A stretch of 64,000 nucleotides of DNA from Zasmidium citrigriseum (GCA_002786025.1 NHNW01000013.1:248001-312000); one strand, 5' to 3'. Shown: positions 44,598 through 55,403, counted from the stretch's first letter. Notes: a model not told the origin generated them from the sequence alone. Made by a program: numbers and translations.

Positions 44598-46538
44598 ATG
44601 GCACAACGTTCTTTCGCTACTCTCTCGTTGCTCTTGACCATCTATCTTTCAAGTGCCTCTGCACAAGCAATAACCTCTTGCCCCTCCTCAGAAACAACAT
44701 ATACGTCTCCAAGCGGCTTGACATACAAGACATGCACTGGCACGGACTACGAAGGACCTACGGTTCGTACCAGAGAAGGAGTGCTTTACACGAGCAATGT
44801 GCTGACTTTGTCACTTCGATATAGGCTCAGGTAGTACCCAACACGGCCAACGCTGCCGCCTGTGTTGAGCTCTGCAGCAACAGCGTCCCGTGTGACAAGT
44901 CTGTGTACGACAACAGCAACAAAGACTGCCATCTCAAGGCATCAGACACATATGGCCTCCGCTGGACTAAGAACACCCGGTTCACGGCCTCCCGGCGAGT
45001 GGATGTCGGGAACGTAGGCAAATGGGGTCCTCTCGTTCAATTCCCGGTCATCCCAGTGGCCGCATTTGTCGTGCCCACAGATACGAACCGCATGCTTATG
45101 TTCTCGGCTTGGGGAAAGAATGACTTTGGAGGCGCAGGAGGTCTTACTCAATTTGCTGACTACAACTGGAAGACGGGAGCTATCTCTCAAAGGCAAATCT
45201 CCAACACCAAGCACGATATGTTCTGTCCCGGCATCAGCTCTCTCCAGGATGGCCGTATTGTCATCACTGGCGGTTCTAATGCTGAAGCTGTCAGCATTTA
45301 CAACCCATCAACAAACGCTTTTACCCGAGGCCCGGATATGAAGATCCAGCGTGGATACCAGTCTTCGACTCTCCTCAGCAATGGCAAGATCTTCACCGTT
45401 GGTGGCTCGTACAGCGGTGGTATCTTTAACAAGCCTGGAGAGGTATTTGATTCTGCCAGCAATTCTTGGACTCTTCTTCCCGGTGCCGATCCGTCTCAAG
45501 GCATGCTTACCACAGATCATGAAGGTGAGTGCAGGATCATTCCATCGCACATAAACGAATCAATGCTGATATCGCCTAGGTCAATGGCGTACAGACAACC
45601 ATGCCTGGCTGTTCGCCTGGCGCGACGGATCAGTCTTCCAAGCCGGCCCCAGCAAGAACATGAACTGGTTCTCAACCTCAGGCAATGGATCGATATCAGG
45701 AGCAGGTACTCGCGACGGAGCCAACGACGCCATGTGTGGCGTAAATGTCATGTACGACGCTGGCAAGATCTTCACGGCAGGCGGCAGCCAGGACTACACC
45801 GACTCGCCAGCTTTCAACCGAGCACACCTCATCAGCATAACCACCCCTTTCCAGCCTGCTTCGGTCGAGCAGGTGTCCGGCATGCGTTACCCACGAGGCT
45901 TCGCAAACGCAGTCGTGCTACCAGATGGCAAGATTCTCATCACCGGTGGTCAAAAGCGCTCTCTGGTCTTCACCAACACCGACTCCATCCTTCCGGCCGA
46001 GTTATTCGACCCAGCCACCAAGACCTTCCGGACTTTGGCCGAAGAGCAAATCCCACGCAACTACCACTCCGTCGCCATTCTCCTCGCCGACGGTACAGTC
46101 TTCAGCGGTGGTGGAGGACTCTGCTACGTCGGTGGAGGAGTCGGCAGCGACGACAGCGGTTGCGACCGATCAGTCGACCATCCAGATGGACAAATCTTCT
46201 CGCCACCATATCTCTTCAACGCCGATGGCTCGACAGCTACAAGACCCACGATCTCGTCCGTTTCGGTCACAAACGCTAGGGCTGGGCAATTCATCACCGT
46301 GAGGATGAATAGTAATGCCGGGGCGTCGTTCTCTTTGATCCGAATGGGAAGCGCCACGCATTCGATCAACACTGATCAGCGACGCATCGCATTGACGGAT
46401 GTTACTCAGAGCGGCTCATCGTATACCGTCCGTCTGCCGAATGATTCTGGAGTGCTGATACCTGGATACTACTATCTCTTTGCGGTCAACAAGGCTGGCG
46501 TGCCGAGTGTGGCGAAGACCTTGCAAATTCGTCTCTAG
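44598..46538 (+). CDS. Secreted galactose oxidase-like copper radical oxidase (AA5)
   Basis: Exons 44598-44762, 44831-45524 and 45580-46538 give 605 aa; the introns are 68 and 55 nt. The first donor, GTTCGT, is weak, and an acceptor six bases earlier is possible. Residues 1-22 are a signal peptide. A Cys-rich N-terminal region (CPSSETTY, ACVELC, CDKSVYD, KDCHLK) looks like a PAN/apple-type module. The seven-bladed Kelch-like propeller carries the copper-radical site: Cys187 in MFCPGI and Tyr231 in RGYQSS, 44 residues apart as in galactose oxidase, then the Tyr-His pair in RNYHSV and the last copper His in THSINTDQRR. The C-terminal domain ends with PSVAKTLQIRL. It should oxidise a primary alcohol, such as galactose C6, to an aldehyde with H2O2 release outside the cell. 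Confidence 0.9.
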
Positions 46539-47039
46539 ACGCAACATGCCGACACGCCATGTTTACAACGGGAATTATTGGAAACATTCACACCGGTTCG
46601 AAGGCGTACGCCTAATGAAGCCTTCGTCACATTCCGCCTTGTTCTACGCAGCCTGTACCATCTGAAGCCGCATCAAAGCCACATCTTGCGACACATGTTC
46701 TCTTCACCGGCCCAATATCATTGTACAGCCAAGGGAGCCAAGCCTCCCGTTGCTCTCGTTGAAAGCCGACCGCATTGTTCAATGGCATGATCACTGGAAT
46801 CGCTGCTATGATTAGGTTGCCTGTGATGAAAATTGGAATGGACGCCGTGATCAAGCGTACGACTACAGATGCAACAATGAGGGAGCTGAGAGGGCTCAGC
46901 GGACTTTGATGTACGTATTGCTGGACGGCGCTGTGTGCGAAAAATGATATACATACAGAAGACCTATCCAGCTGCTGAATGCTATTGACACGCAACACAC
47001 CACCAGCTCGCTTTACTCACATTAAGATCTCAATTCATC
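46539..47039. other. Intergenic stretch
   Basis: 3' flank of the oxidase and promoter of the cysteine-rich protein gene. A minus-strand ORF with hydrophobic stretches overlaps it but has no other support. Confidence 0.55.
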
Positions 47040-48110
47040 ATGAGACTTTCACTCTTTCTTCCCGCATTAGCCTATATCGCGGGGGCTACTGCTCATGTCA
47101 TCAGACCAGGCCTCTTGCCTGATATCTTCGGTCGACAAGACGAACATATAGCCAACAGCGAATGCTTCAACACAAAGAAGGCTGGCGCATACGAGGTACG
47201 TCAACCACGTTAACGAGTTGCTCTTTCACCGCTAACCCTTCCCAACAGAAAGTCTACGGCTGCGGCACGAACGAGATCAAAGAAGACCACTACTGCGACG
47301 TCTCGACCGGCCTGCGAGGCGACGACGGCACCACCTGCGAATCCTACTGCGAACGCTACGTCTACTGGGGCTACGGCGAAGAGCGACCTTTCGATAACAT
47401 GGGCTGCACAGCGGGACAGATGTGTTCCCTGACCGAAGGCATTTCCGTCGAAGTCGGCCAGATCGAAACGTACAGTCTGCAGATTGGTTACCAAGCTTTC
47501 ACTGCTGGGGCGAGCTTTGCGTTCTCGGAGTCGACGACAACGTCGACGTCGCTGAGGAAGGATAGGCCTGAGCATACGATGGATAAGTGTGGATATTGGA
47601 CTTTTGTGCCGTATACCGTTACGTGAGTCTTTCGTCGTTAATTTTAGGGGGATGTTGCTAAAACAAATCTATAGCTCCTGCGGCGTTGCATCGAAGGCTC
47701 GTATCGACACGAACTCCATAGACAGCTGGTGCGCCGACCGCGTCGACGAGGAGAAATGCACGACCTCCACCATGAAAACCAAAGACGGGTTCGCCATGGG
47801 CGATGCCATCTTCGTGACGACGAGCTGTTCGAGCAATAACCAGCTTGATTGGTGCTTCCAGGAGGTCGCATACCTCCATGGCAACGTCTCGTACGACAAG
47901 TCGCTTCATCAGGATGCCTGGGACTCTGCAATCAACCATAATATCACGCTGGGCTGGTCGTGTACCCCGCTGCAGCAATGTCTGTGCTACAACTGGCCCA
48001 TCAATGAGGATAAGATGTGTGCACCTCCAGGGTTCGATCCGGAAGAGGTGCAGTGCGGTGAATACGACCCGGATGTTGAGGAACCTGAAGATCCCGAAGA
48101 TGAGAACTAG
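47040..48110 (+). CDS. Secreted cysteine-rich protein, unknown function
   Basis: Exons 47040-47195, 47249-47622 and 47675-48110 join in frame to 321 aa; the introns are 53 and 52 nt. Residues 1-18 are a signal peptide (MRLSLFLPALAYIAGATA). The mature protein has 18 cysteines, an even number that suits disulfide bonding, in motifs such as YGCGTNEIKEDHYC, TCESYCERY, QCLCYNWP and MCAPPGF. A central beta-rich segment (YSLQIGYQAFTAGASFAF) separates two Cys-rich parts, and the C-terminus is very acidic (Asp/Glu/Pro). Exon junctions split continuous Cys-rich sequence, supporting the model. I recognise no named family. It could be a secreted effector or a wall-associated protein. Confidence 0.7.
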
Positions 48111-48278
48111 GCGTTGATGCACGCAAATCTCCAGTCATTACCACCTTGTGGGACATGGAATCGTGGTTTTGGCCATTCGATGGAGACATATAGATACAGG
48201 ACTCACGTTTGAAGCCTTTTGCTAGTTTTTGTGGTTAAAATAAATACACTGCCCGTTGCGCTCCTTCCTCTAGACGTG

Positions 48279-50349
48279 CTACTGGATCTCCAACCTCATA
48301 GCATCATACTGGACATACACAGACTCTGGCAGCAACGCAGACGTATATCCCGTAGCGTTGAACGGCACGCTCAAGACCATCTCATTCTTCCCAGCCTGCA
48401 GCAGATCCGCATCAAAGACAAACTTATGCGCTAGCTGATGACATGTGACAGCCGATCGCGTAGCACACGAAGCACTCCCGTTGTACCTAAATCTCATCGT
48501 CAGCCAACGCTCTCCACAACAACGAACATTCAACGTAGACTCACGGAATAGTCCACGGCTCCAGATCCACCCCATTAACAGCAACAACATACTCAAAACT
48601 CCAAAAGGGCTCACTCGCATTAAACGAATCCAAATTCCCCGCCGCAGTCTTCGCCCCAGCCAACTGCACCGTAAACGTCGCCTGACTTCTGTTGACCAAC
48701 TGCAGTTCCTCAACATCGAAAACCACGGTCCAGTTATTGATATTCCCATCTCCATAGACCATCTCCGGACGATTGGAATTCGCTTTCCCGCCAAAGGTGC
48801 TCCAGTGGACGTAGTTCATGTCCTGGCTTTCTTGGGATTTGCCGACGTGGAAGGTTACGCCGGAGGGGAAGTCGGTGAGGTAGTCGTAGGCGGCCCAGTA
48901 AATGCGGTATTCTTGGGGGTGGAGAAGGTGGGAGGGATCGGGCGAGTCGCCGTGTTTCCAGTCGCCGCCGCTTTTGTCCGGGTGCCCGATACGCCATAGC
49001 TCTTTGCCGGCGGACTCGGCGGTCCAGGTTACGGAGGTTGAGGTCGTTGAGCCGGCGGTTATGGTGATGGGTTCTTGTTCATGTTGGCCGAAGATACCGT
49101 TGGCGTAGATGGTGAGTCTGTACTCTCCGGGTTTGATGTTGTGGATCTCGACTGCTCCAGTCTCGTCGTTGATGTCGGACCAGTATTGATGAGCTTTCGT
49201 ATCTAGGATGTTGTCTTGATAGTCCACTCCTGTTTGCGAGAGGACAGCGATAGGTCCCTTCGCTCCCGCGGGAAGTTCAACCTCACCTTTCCAGAGGCCC
49301 CGTTTCGAAGGGGCAACGTACCCAGGCACATACTCAGCAATACTCTCATAAAATTCCACGTTCCACGAATCATCCGCATACTGCACAGCGTCCGCCCTTA
49401 AATCATCCAAGCTCGCCCCCGCATTCCCTTTGTTAAAATAGTAGAACCCCGGCCCAAACGTCCGATCAAACCCATCCGTCATATTCGGCGTCGGAGCCCC
49501 GTGATGGTTCGAGACAATGTAATTGTAAAGAATCCCGTCGACGACCAGGTCCGAATGCGTTGGACCGCCGAAGTACGTGTCGATAGTATTCATGACAAAC
49601 CAGGCTCCGAACGTCGATCCATCGTCGCTGGTGGAACCGTCAGAGTAGAGACCGTGGACCTTGTGATCGCGCCATGTGTCGGCGAAGGTGTACTTGGTGA
49701 AGTAATCGCTGAACTGCTCGACGTAGGGGTCGGTGCGGTTGGGGAGGTACCATGTTGCGTCTTGGACGGTGACAGGATCGCCGTCTCTGCCTAGCACGAC
49801 GGAAGCTGGGTTGTAGTAGGGCAAGGGAGCGAAGGTCTTTTCATTAGTACTGAGGTGTGTCCAAAGATCAATGTTCGGTCTGAAAAGGGTGCGCATCTCC
49901 CCCAGTCCTTGAAGGCCGGTGTCGTTGTAATACGTCGCTCGACTGAACATGTGGAGACCTGTTTCGCCGTCGCGGACGAACCAGTATTGTTCGAGGGTTT
50001 GGTTGGTTGTTGGGTAGGTGTCGCTCATGATGATGCCGCCCCATGCTGTGCCTGTGCTGTCGGTGCCGTTGAGGAGGGTGTACGTTGGACTGTCTGAGCC
50101 TGGAGTCCAGAAGCCGTCGGGTGTGCAGGAGCAGTCGAGATAGGGGCCGATTCCTGTGCTGCCGCTGCGTGTTCCCAGGAGGTTCTGGCCATCGAGCGTG
50201 AGGTTGACGACTGCTCCTGAGGACTTGTCGACGACGGTAGTCAAGCGATCGTTGACGAGACTGAGGGTTGAGTCTGTCTCTGATGCATTGAGGGCAGCAT
50301 GAACTGTGGCAATCAATGCACAAGCAGCGATGAGGAGCCTGGACGCCAT
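48279..50349 (-). CDS. Rhamnogalacturonan lyase, polysaccharide lyase family 4
   Basis: Exon 1 is 50349-48545 and exon 2 is 48486-48279 (intron 58 nt, GTGAGT...TTAG), 670 aa. Residues 1-19 are a signal peptide. The N-terminal catalytic domain has NDRLTTVVDKSSGAVVNLTLDG, TYYNDTGLQGLGEMR and YNYIVSNHHGAPTPN. A fibronectin III-like domain follows (GEYRLTIYANG), then a C-terminal carbohydrate-binding jelly-roll domain (FDVEELQLVNRSQATFTV; exon 2 adds QLAHKFVFDADLLQAGKNEMVL). The length fits the longer fungal lyases of the RglB kind. It cleaves the rhamnose-galacturonic acid backbone of pectin RG-I by beta-elimination, leaving unsaturated ends. ATG 50358, three codons upstream, is an alternative start. 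It neighbours the permease and GH105 genes. Confidence 0.92.
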
Positions 50350-50729
50350 GGTAAGCATGTGGCTGGCTAGGAAGCCAGGGGTAGCCAGGTACCATCTGAA
50401 GGTCCACTCACCGAAGATATATCCTCCACAGACACCATGATAGTATTTCTCCGGCCTTAGATGAGCCGGTCAAATGAACTGAGGGGTTCCATGATCTGCC
50501 TCACGCGGCTCGGTACAGTATCCACCGGGGCGCATTTCGCCAATTCTTGGGGGTCAAAAGAGAGATGTGCGAGTCAAGTAGAAATTTTGAAAATGGTCGC
50601 AATCCTTCACTAGCGCAAAAGCATGTGATCTAGATCTGTCGCTACCTCCTTGCACCACCATATGCAATAGATACACTAGTACATATATCGGAAGTTGGCT
50701 ATATTCCAAGTCAGCAAAATCGAGTAGTT
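50350..50729. promoter_or_regulatory. Upstream region of the PL4 lyase gene
   Basis: 380 bases between the lyase start and the stop of the permease gene on the same strand. A CCGGGG match to the CreA consensus SYGGRG lies at 50525-50530. One hit in this length can occur by chance. Confidence 0.35.
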
Positions 50730-52620
50730 TCAACGACGTGAACGAGACTTACGGTTCTCCTTATCACTCAAGTCCTCAAAAGCATGAACCATCTTATCAT
50801 CAGCAGCCTCATGCACCCCATGCGCAGCAGCCTCATCACGGGCCTTATTCCTCCTCGTCAACGTAAATCTCAAAACAATGAGCGTAAGAATGAGCAGCGA
50901 GTAGCAGCCCAAATGCGTGGCAAAAGCAACGAAGTAGCGCGGAGCGTCCCAGCTGAGGAAGACCTGTGGGCCGACTGCGTTTCCTGCTGCCCAGGCGATG
51001 AAGTTCATCGCCACGGCGACACTCTTCTTCGTTTGGCCGGCGACGTTGCGGGAGAGCAGACTCATGCCGAGGTTTTGTGCTGCCCAGAAGGAGAGGCAGA
51101 GGTAGTAGGATAGCAGGAGTCCGGCTTCGGTTGCTGTGCTTGTGTTCGGGACGGTCATGAGGACGATGGTGCCTGCGAAGGATCTAGTCCAAGTCAGCCG
51201 CAATCCTCATAGCTGGTCATATATAGAAGACTCACGGAGCAACGAAACAAGCCATCACAATGATATTCTGCTTCGTCTTCTTCACCAACCACGCCGAGCT
51301 AAAAAGCACAATAATAATAAAAGCACCCAGCACCATAGCCAGCAACTGCACCTGCAGCGTCGTAAACCCGAAGCCCTTAATGATGATGTTGGCGAAAGCT
51401 CCAAGACCACCAGTGGGAAGAGTCGTGCAGATCTGGATGAGGCAGTAACACCAGCACTGCACATCCATCAATGCCTCCTTGACCTGCTCCGGTCGGAATC
51501 GCTTGTTCTGGAGACCTGTCTGGTTCGTCCGGACACGCTCGACCATCAGGCGCTTGTCGTGTTCAGAGAAGCACTTCGCGCGCATGGGGGAGTCTGGCAG
51601 CCACCAGATGACGAAGACACCCCACAAGACACTGAGGACGCCTGAAAGGAAAGGGAGAAGGTCAGCATATGTCTCAGACATGCAAGGGTATTTTTCTGTC
51701 CTACCGTAGGTGATGAAGATCTGAAAGGGGAGAAGGTCAGCACATGTCTCAGACATCTTGCAGAATGGCTTCTGGCCTTGGGTTTACGTACGGCTTGCCA
51801 GGAGTGCAGAGTGTCGTTACGGGGGATCAGACTGAAGCAGTAGGCTAGCAGACCGCCGACGATTTGTTGAGCGCCGTTCATGCAGTACCAGAATGAGACG
51901 ATGAGGACTTGCTCCTCTCGCTTGTACCACATGGAACTCATGATGAGGAATGTCGGTTGGCAGACAGCCTCGAAGATACCTGTGATACGTCAGTGGGCTG
52001 TTGCGCTGGTGAATGGCCATGACATACCGAGAAGGGTCCTCAAGGCACAGATGCCAGCAAAGTTCGTCGAAGCAGCATGGAGCGCAAGAATACTGCCCCA
52101 GATAATGATACAAGTTCCGAGGAACTTCGCAATGGGAAGCCTCTGCACAAGCCAGTTGATCGGGTATTCGACAATCAGGATGGCGATGTAGATACACGTC
52201 GTGAGCCAGCTGTATTGTTGTCCAACGAGATTCAAATCTTCAGGGAGGTTCATGATCGATGTGAAGGATAGCGTGCCCTTATCGAGCGCTTGGAGGAAGT
52301 ATGTGAAGACCATGATCGTCAAGACGCGGTAGTCGATGAGTTTCTTCAATCTCTTGTTTTCGGATTCGGAGATCTCGACGGCTGGGCCGTCTGAGTATTT
52401 GGCGACTTCGGCCTGCTTGGTGTCAGTCCCGCATCTCAATTTTGCCTTTACAGGATCGACTTACATCAATACGCGCATAATTTCCATGGTCTTTCTTCAG
52501 ATCATCGGGAGTCATAACACGCTCGATCTCCGCTGCGTCCATCCCCTTTGTCTCATCCTGGGCGATGGCTGGGTTCATCTTCTCATGGGCGGTCACCTCG
52601 CTGTGAGTAGGGGCAGCCAT
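50730..52620 (-). CDS. Dal5-type MFS permease (anion:cation symporter family) with a 16-nt microexon
   Basis: Six exons, 52620-52465, 52412-52028, 51979-51792, 51720-51705, 51641-51236 and 51183-50730, join exactly in frame to 534 aa. The fourth exon is only 16 nt (IFITY plus one base of Gly) and restores SWQAIFITYGVLSVLWGVFV, the expected family sequence. Family marks are YRVLTIMVFTYFLQALDKGTL in helix 1, WLPDSPMRAK after helix 6 and SRNVAGQTKKSVAVAMNFIAWAAGNAVGPQVF in the second half. About 12 membrane helices are seen with both termini hydrophilic. The family moves carboxylates such as allantoate, nicotinate, pantothenate and galacturonate-like acids. Its place between PL4 and GH105 suggests uptake of unsaturated rhamnogalacturonan fragments; that is inference. 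Confidence 0.9.
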
Positions 52621-53062
52621 GTTGATTTCGCAACGAGATAACGACCTTCAAGAATGGGTCCCATCCCATCTCGTGGCATGCTCGTGGTCTTATGCATAGG
52701 CTCGGACGATCACGACCGAGCCAGCGAACCCCAGCCGTCCCCCAATAGCGGTTGCCAGGCCTTGACGATTGGTGGAACTCCAAACCTGCATCGCCAAGGC
52801 GGGCACCCGACGGCCACACTGACCTCGCCAATGCAGACTCATAGTACCTCGCATCTCTCAATGAACCGAACTGGGCTTGGCGCGAACCCCAGCCGACTAT
52901 TTCCCTGCGGAGTCTGGGGTAGCGTGGAGAAAGCGGAGCGGCGAATTCGGTCGAAAGCAGAGCGAGGAGGATTCTGTCACTGGATTAAGTACGCGGCTGG
53001 AGAGCAGACGTGTGTGCGTGCTGTGAAGAGGTCGTCTAGAGCTGGAGGATAAGCGAATCATA
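52621..53062. promoter_or_regulatory. Divergent promoter of permease and GH105 with a 14-bp direct repeat
   Basis: GCGAACCCCAGCCG occurs twice without mismatch, at 52724-52737 and 52882-52895. Each copy contains CCCCAG, the complement of a CreA-type SYGGRG site (CTGGGG), and a third CTGGGG is on the plus strand at 52914-52919. CGGGCACCCG at 52800-52809 is an inverted CGGG/CCCG pair of the kind bound by Zn2Cys6 proteins. Together they suggest joint control of both genes, including carbon catabolite repression. This is inferred from sequence only. Confidence 0.55.
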
Positions 53063-54255
53063 ATGCCGCAGCAAGCTATTACTGTCCATGGTCTGCAGGC
53101 GAAGGAGATCAAGGCCAAGGTGAATCTGCTGATTGATAATCTGGTATGCTCAGTCGTCTTCACACGTAACGTATTGAAGACTGATCTTTCGGGCAGGTCA
53201 ACATCAATGACAAGACTGGAGAGTTTCTGCTTCGATTACCAGATGGTCGAGTGATCGACACCAAGGGCTGGAATGACTGGGAATGGACTCACGGTATCGG
53301 TCTGTACGGCCTATGGCAGTACTACGCCATCGATGGCTCTCCCAAGGCATTGCAGGTGATGCAAGACTGGTATAAGGGCCAACTGTCCACCGGCACTACG
53401 AAGAATATCAATACAATGGCCGTCTTTACGACACTCGCTTATCTTTATGAGAAGACTGGGGAGCAGACGTACCTTCCATGGCTGGACTCCTGGGCCGAGT
53501 GGGCGATGTATGAGCTGCCGCGGACGGAATTTGGAGGGATGCAGCACATGACATATGCATCCGACAACTTCAATGAGCTGTGGGACGATACGCTCATGAT
53601 GACTGTCCTTCCTCTGGCGAAGATTGGCAAGCTCCTGAACCGACCTCACTACATTGAAGAGGCCAAATCGCAAGTCTTGAAGCACATCAAGTATCTCATG
53701 GATCCAACGACCGGCTTGTGGTTCCACGGTTGGAAGTTCGACAAGTCGGCTCCAGGAGGCTTTGGGCACAACTTTGCTCGTGCAAGATGGGCGAGAGGGA
53801 ACTCCTGGGTGACAATCTTCATTCCCGAATTCATCGAGCTGTTAGATCTGCCGCCAGAAGATGCTTTGCGCACTCACCTGATCGACACGCTTGAGGCTCA
53901 GTGCATGGCACTGAAACAGCTGCAAGACAAGGACGGCGCCTGGAGGACACTCCTGGACGTGCCGGAGAATGAAGGGAGTTACGTCGAGGCTTCAGCCACG
54001 GCCGGCTTTGCGTATGGCATGCTCAAGGGTGTCCGGAAGCGGTACCTTAGCAAGGAATACGAGGCCATTGCGATGAAAGCGGTACAAGCAGTGATGAGCA
54101 GGGTTGGTGAGGACGGCGAGCTGCGAGATGTCAGCTTTGGAACGGGCATGGGTCATGACCTGCAACATTACAAAGACATCCCATTGACCAGCATGCCATA
54201 TGGACAAAGCATGGCCATGATGTTGTTGGTTGAGTTGTTGCGATTGTTCATTTAG
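53063..54255 (+). CDS. Unsaturated rhamnogalacturonyl hydrolase, GH105
   Basis: Exons 53063-53143 and 53197-54255 (intron 53 nt, GTATGC...GCAG) encode 379 aa. There is no signal peptide, so the enzyme is probably cytosolic. The (alpha/alpha)6-barrel is indicated by NDWEWTHGIGLYGLW, FNELWDDTLMMTVLPLAKIG (with the catalytic-type Asp), GLWFHGWKF, FARARWARGNSWV and YVEASATAGFAYGM. GH105 enzymes remove the unsaturated galacturonyl residue that lyases such as PL4 leave at the non-reducing end of RG-I fragments. It is divergent from the permease gene with 442 bases between start codons. Lyase outside, permease in the membrane and hydrolase inside form a consistent short pathway. Confidence 0.92.
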
Positions 54256-54689
54256 ACCGACTACCCCTGATGATAGAGATAGACTACAGAAAGTATCCTT
54301 GATCATGAAAGCCCCTACGGAAGGCAAAGTCAGGACTCGAGGTCAGCCATCGTATCAACGTTGGGACGAGTAGCACTTACTGATAGAGCTGCGAAAACGG
54401 TGACTTCGCAGCAAACTGGCCGTTCGTGCCCGCACGGCTCACACTTTGCACGAGCAATATCCATCGGTATCCCTGTCTCCCAATACGCCTGCTCTCCTTG
54501 ATGATTCTAGACCGGTCGGGCATTGATGACATAAAGTCGTCTTTCTCCTCGCACATCTCCACATATATTCAGGCGACCCGTAGCTCGACTTACCTTCAAA
54601 AGCATCAGCAGAGTACGTCATTCAAATCCAGATTCGCATCTCACCAGGTCGTCATCCAGTTCTCATAGATTCCGAGGAGACGTAGGACT
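54256..54689. other. Convergent 3' flanks
   Basis: This lies between the GH105 stop and the stop of the minus-strand repeat protein gene. No gene or RNA is supported. Confidence 0.55.
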
Positions 54690-55403
54690 CTATTCCGGCT
54701 CGTCTCGGGGTGACCCTTCCTCCGACTCCTCCATGTGCGGCTGGGCAAAGCCGTTTTCCATTTCCACATCACCATCATTATCAGATGTTAAATGCGGTGA
54801 TTGGTCGCCATGTGAGTACGGCGGGAGTGTGCCATTCTGATGTGGTGAGTGGACGCCATTTGGTAATGGAAGGTGGACACCATTTGACAGCGGTCCGTGG
54901 GTGCCACTTGAAAGCGGCTCAGGGACGCCGTTTGACGAGGGTTCGCGGACGCCATTTCCCAGCGCTATGTGGACGTCATTGGCCAGTGGTCCGGGGGCAC
55001 CATCTAATGATGGCCGGTGAGAGTCGTTCGGCACCTGTTCGTGGACTTCGTCAAGCAAAGCTTCATGGTATTCGTCTCCCAAACGGCCAAATTCGTTGAG
55101 TAGTTTCTCCCGAATATCGTCGAGCCCATCGCTGCACTCCAAGAGCATTTCTCGGTGATGCACCTCGTGATCGTGAAGCCATTCGTGATACTCGGAATAG
55201 GCGCGCCTGTAGTAGGGCAGACTCTCGTATGGATCGTTTAGATGTCGGCATATTAGGATCATGAGCTGCAAAGACCACCAGAAGTCCAAGACGTCGGGAC
55301 CGCTGTCCAAGAGTATATCTGCTGTCTCAAGGAAGCCTTCAATGTCTCCGTTATTGTAGAGGTCGAGGGCATCGTTGTGTGTCAGCGGCTGTTCGTCGTC
55401 CAT
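54690..55403 (-). CDS. Uncharacterised repeat-tailed protein, paralog of the gene at 25328
   Basis: A single exon gives 237 aa from ATG 55403 (MDDEQPLTHNDALDLYNNGD). Residues 10-75 share a helical pattern with the gene at 25328-25933: LY-N-x-D-hydrophobic, then LL, then QL-x-IL, then N-P/D-P, then Y-x2-A-x-SE ending in Trp. After a charged helix, residues 130-210 are a tandem array of about nine 8-residue units, best copies PLSNGVH and PLPNGVH (a 24-bp DNA repeat). The tail is acidic. The helical block looks like a short TPR-like module. Its function is unknown to me. Confidence 0.65.
   Translation of the reverse strand: MDDEQPLTHNDALDLYNNGDIEGFLETADILLDSGPDVLDFWWSLQLMILICRHLNDPYESLPYYRRAYSEYHEWLHDHEVHHREMLLECSDGLDDIREKLLNEFGRLGDEYHEALLDEVHEQVPNDSHRPSLDGAPGPLANDVHIALGNGVREPSSNGVPEPLSSGTHGPLSNGVHLPLPNGVHSPHQNGTLPPYSHGDQSPHLTSDNDGDVEMENGFAQPHMEESEEGSPRDEPE

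Noticed and set aside
46627..46998. Minus-strand ORF with hydrophobic stretches
   Set aside because: Lies in the promoter between two plus-strand genes; no start context, domain or intron support.
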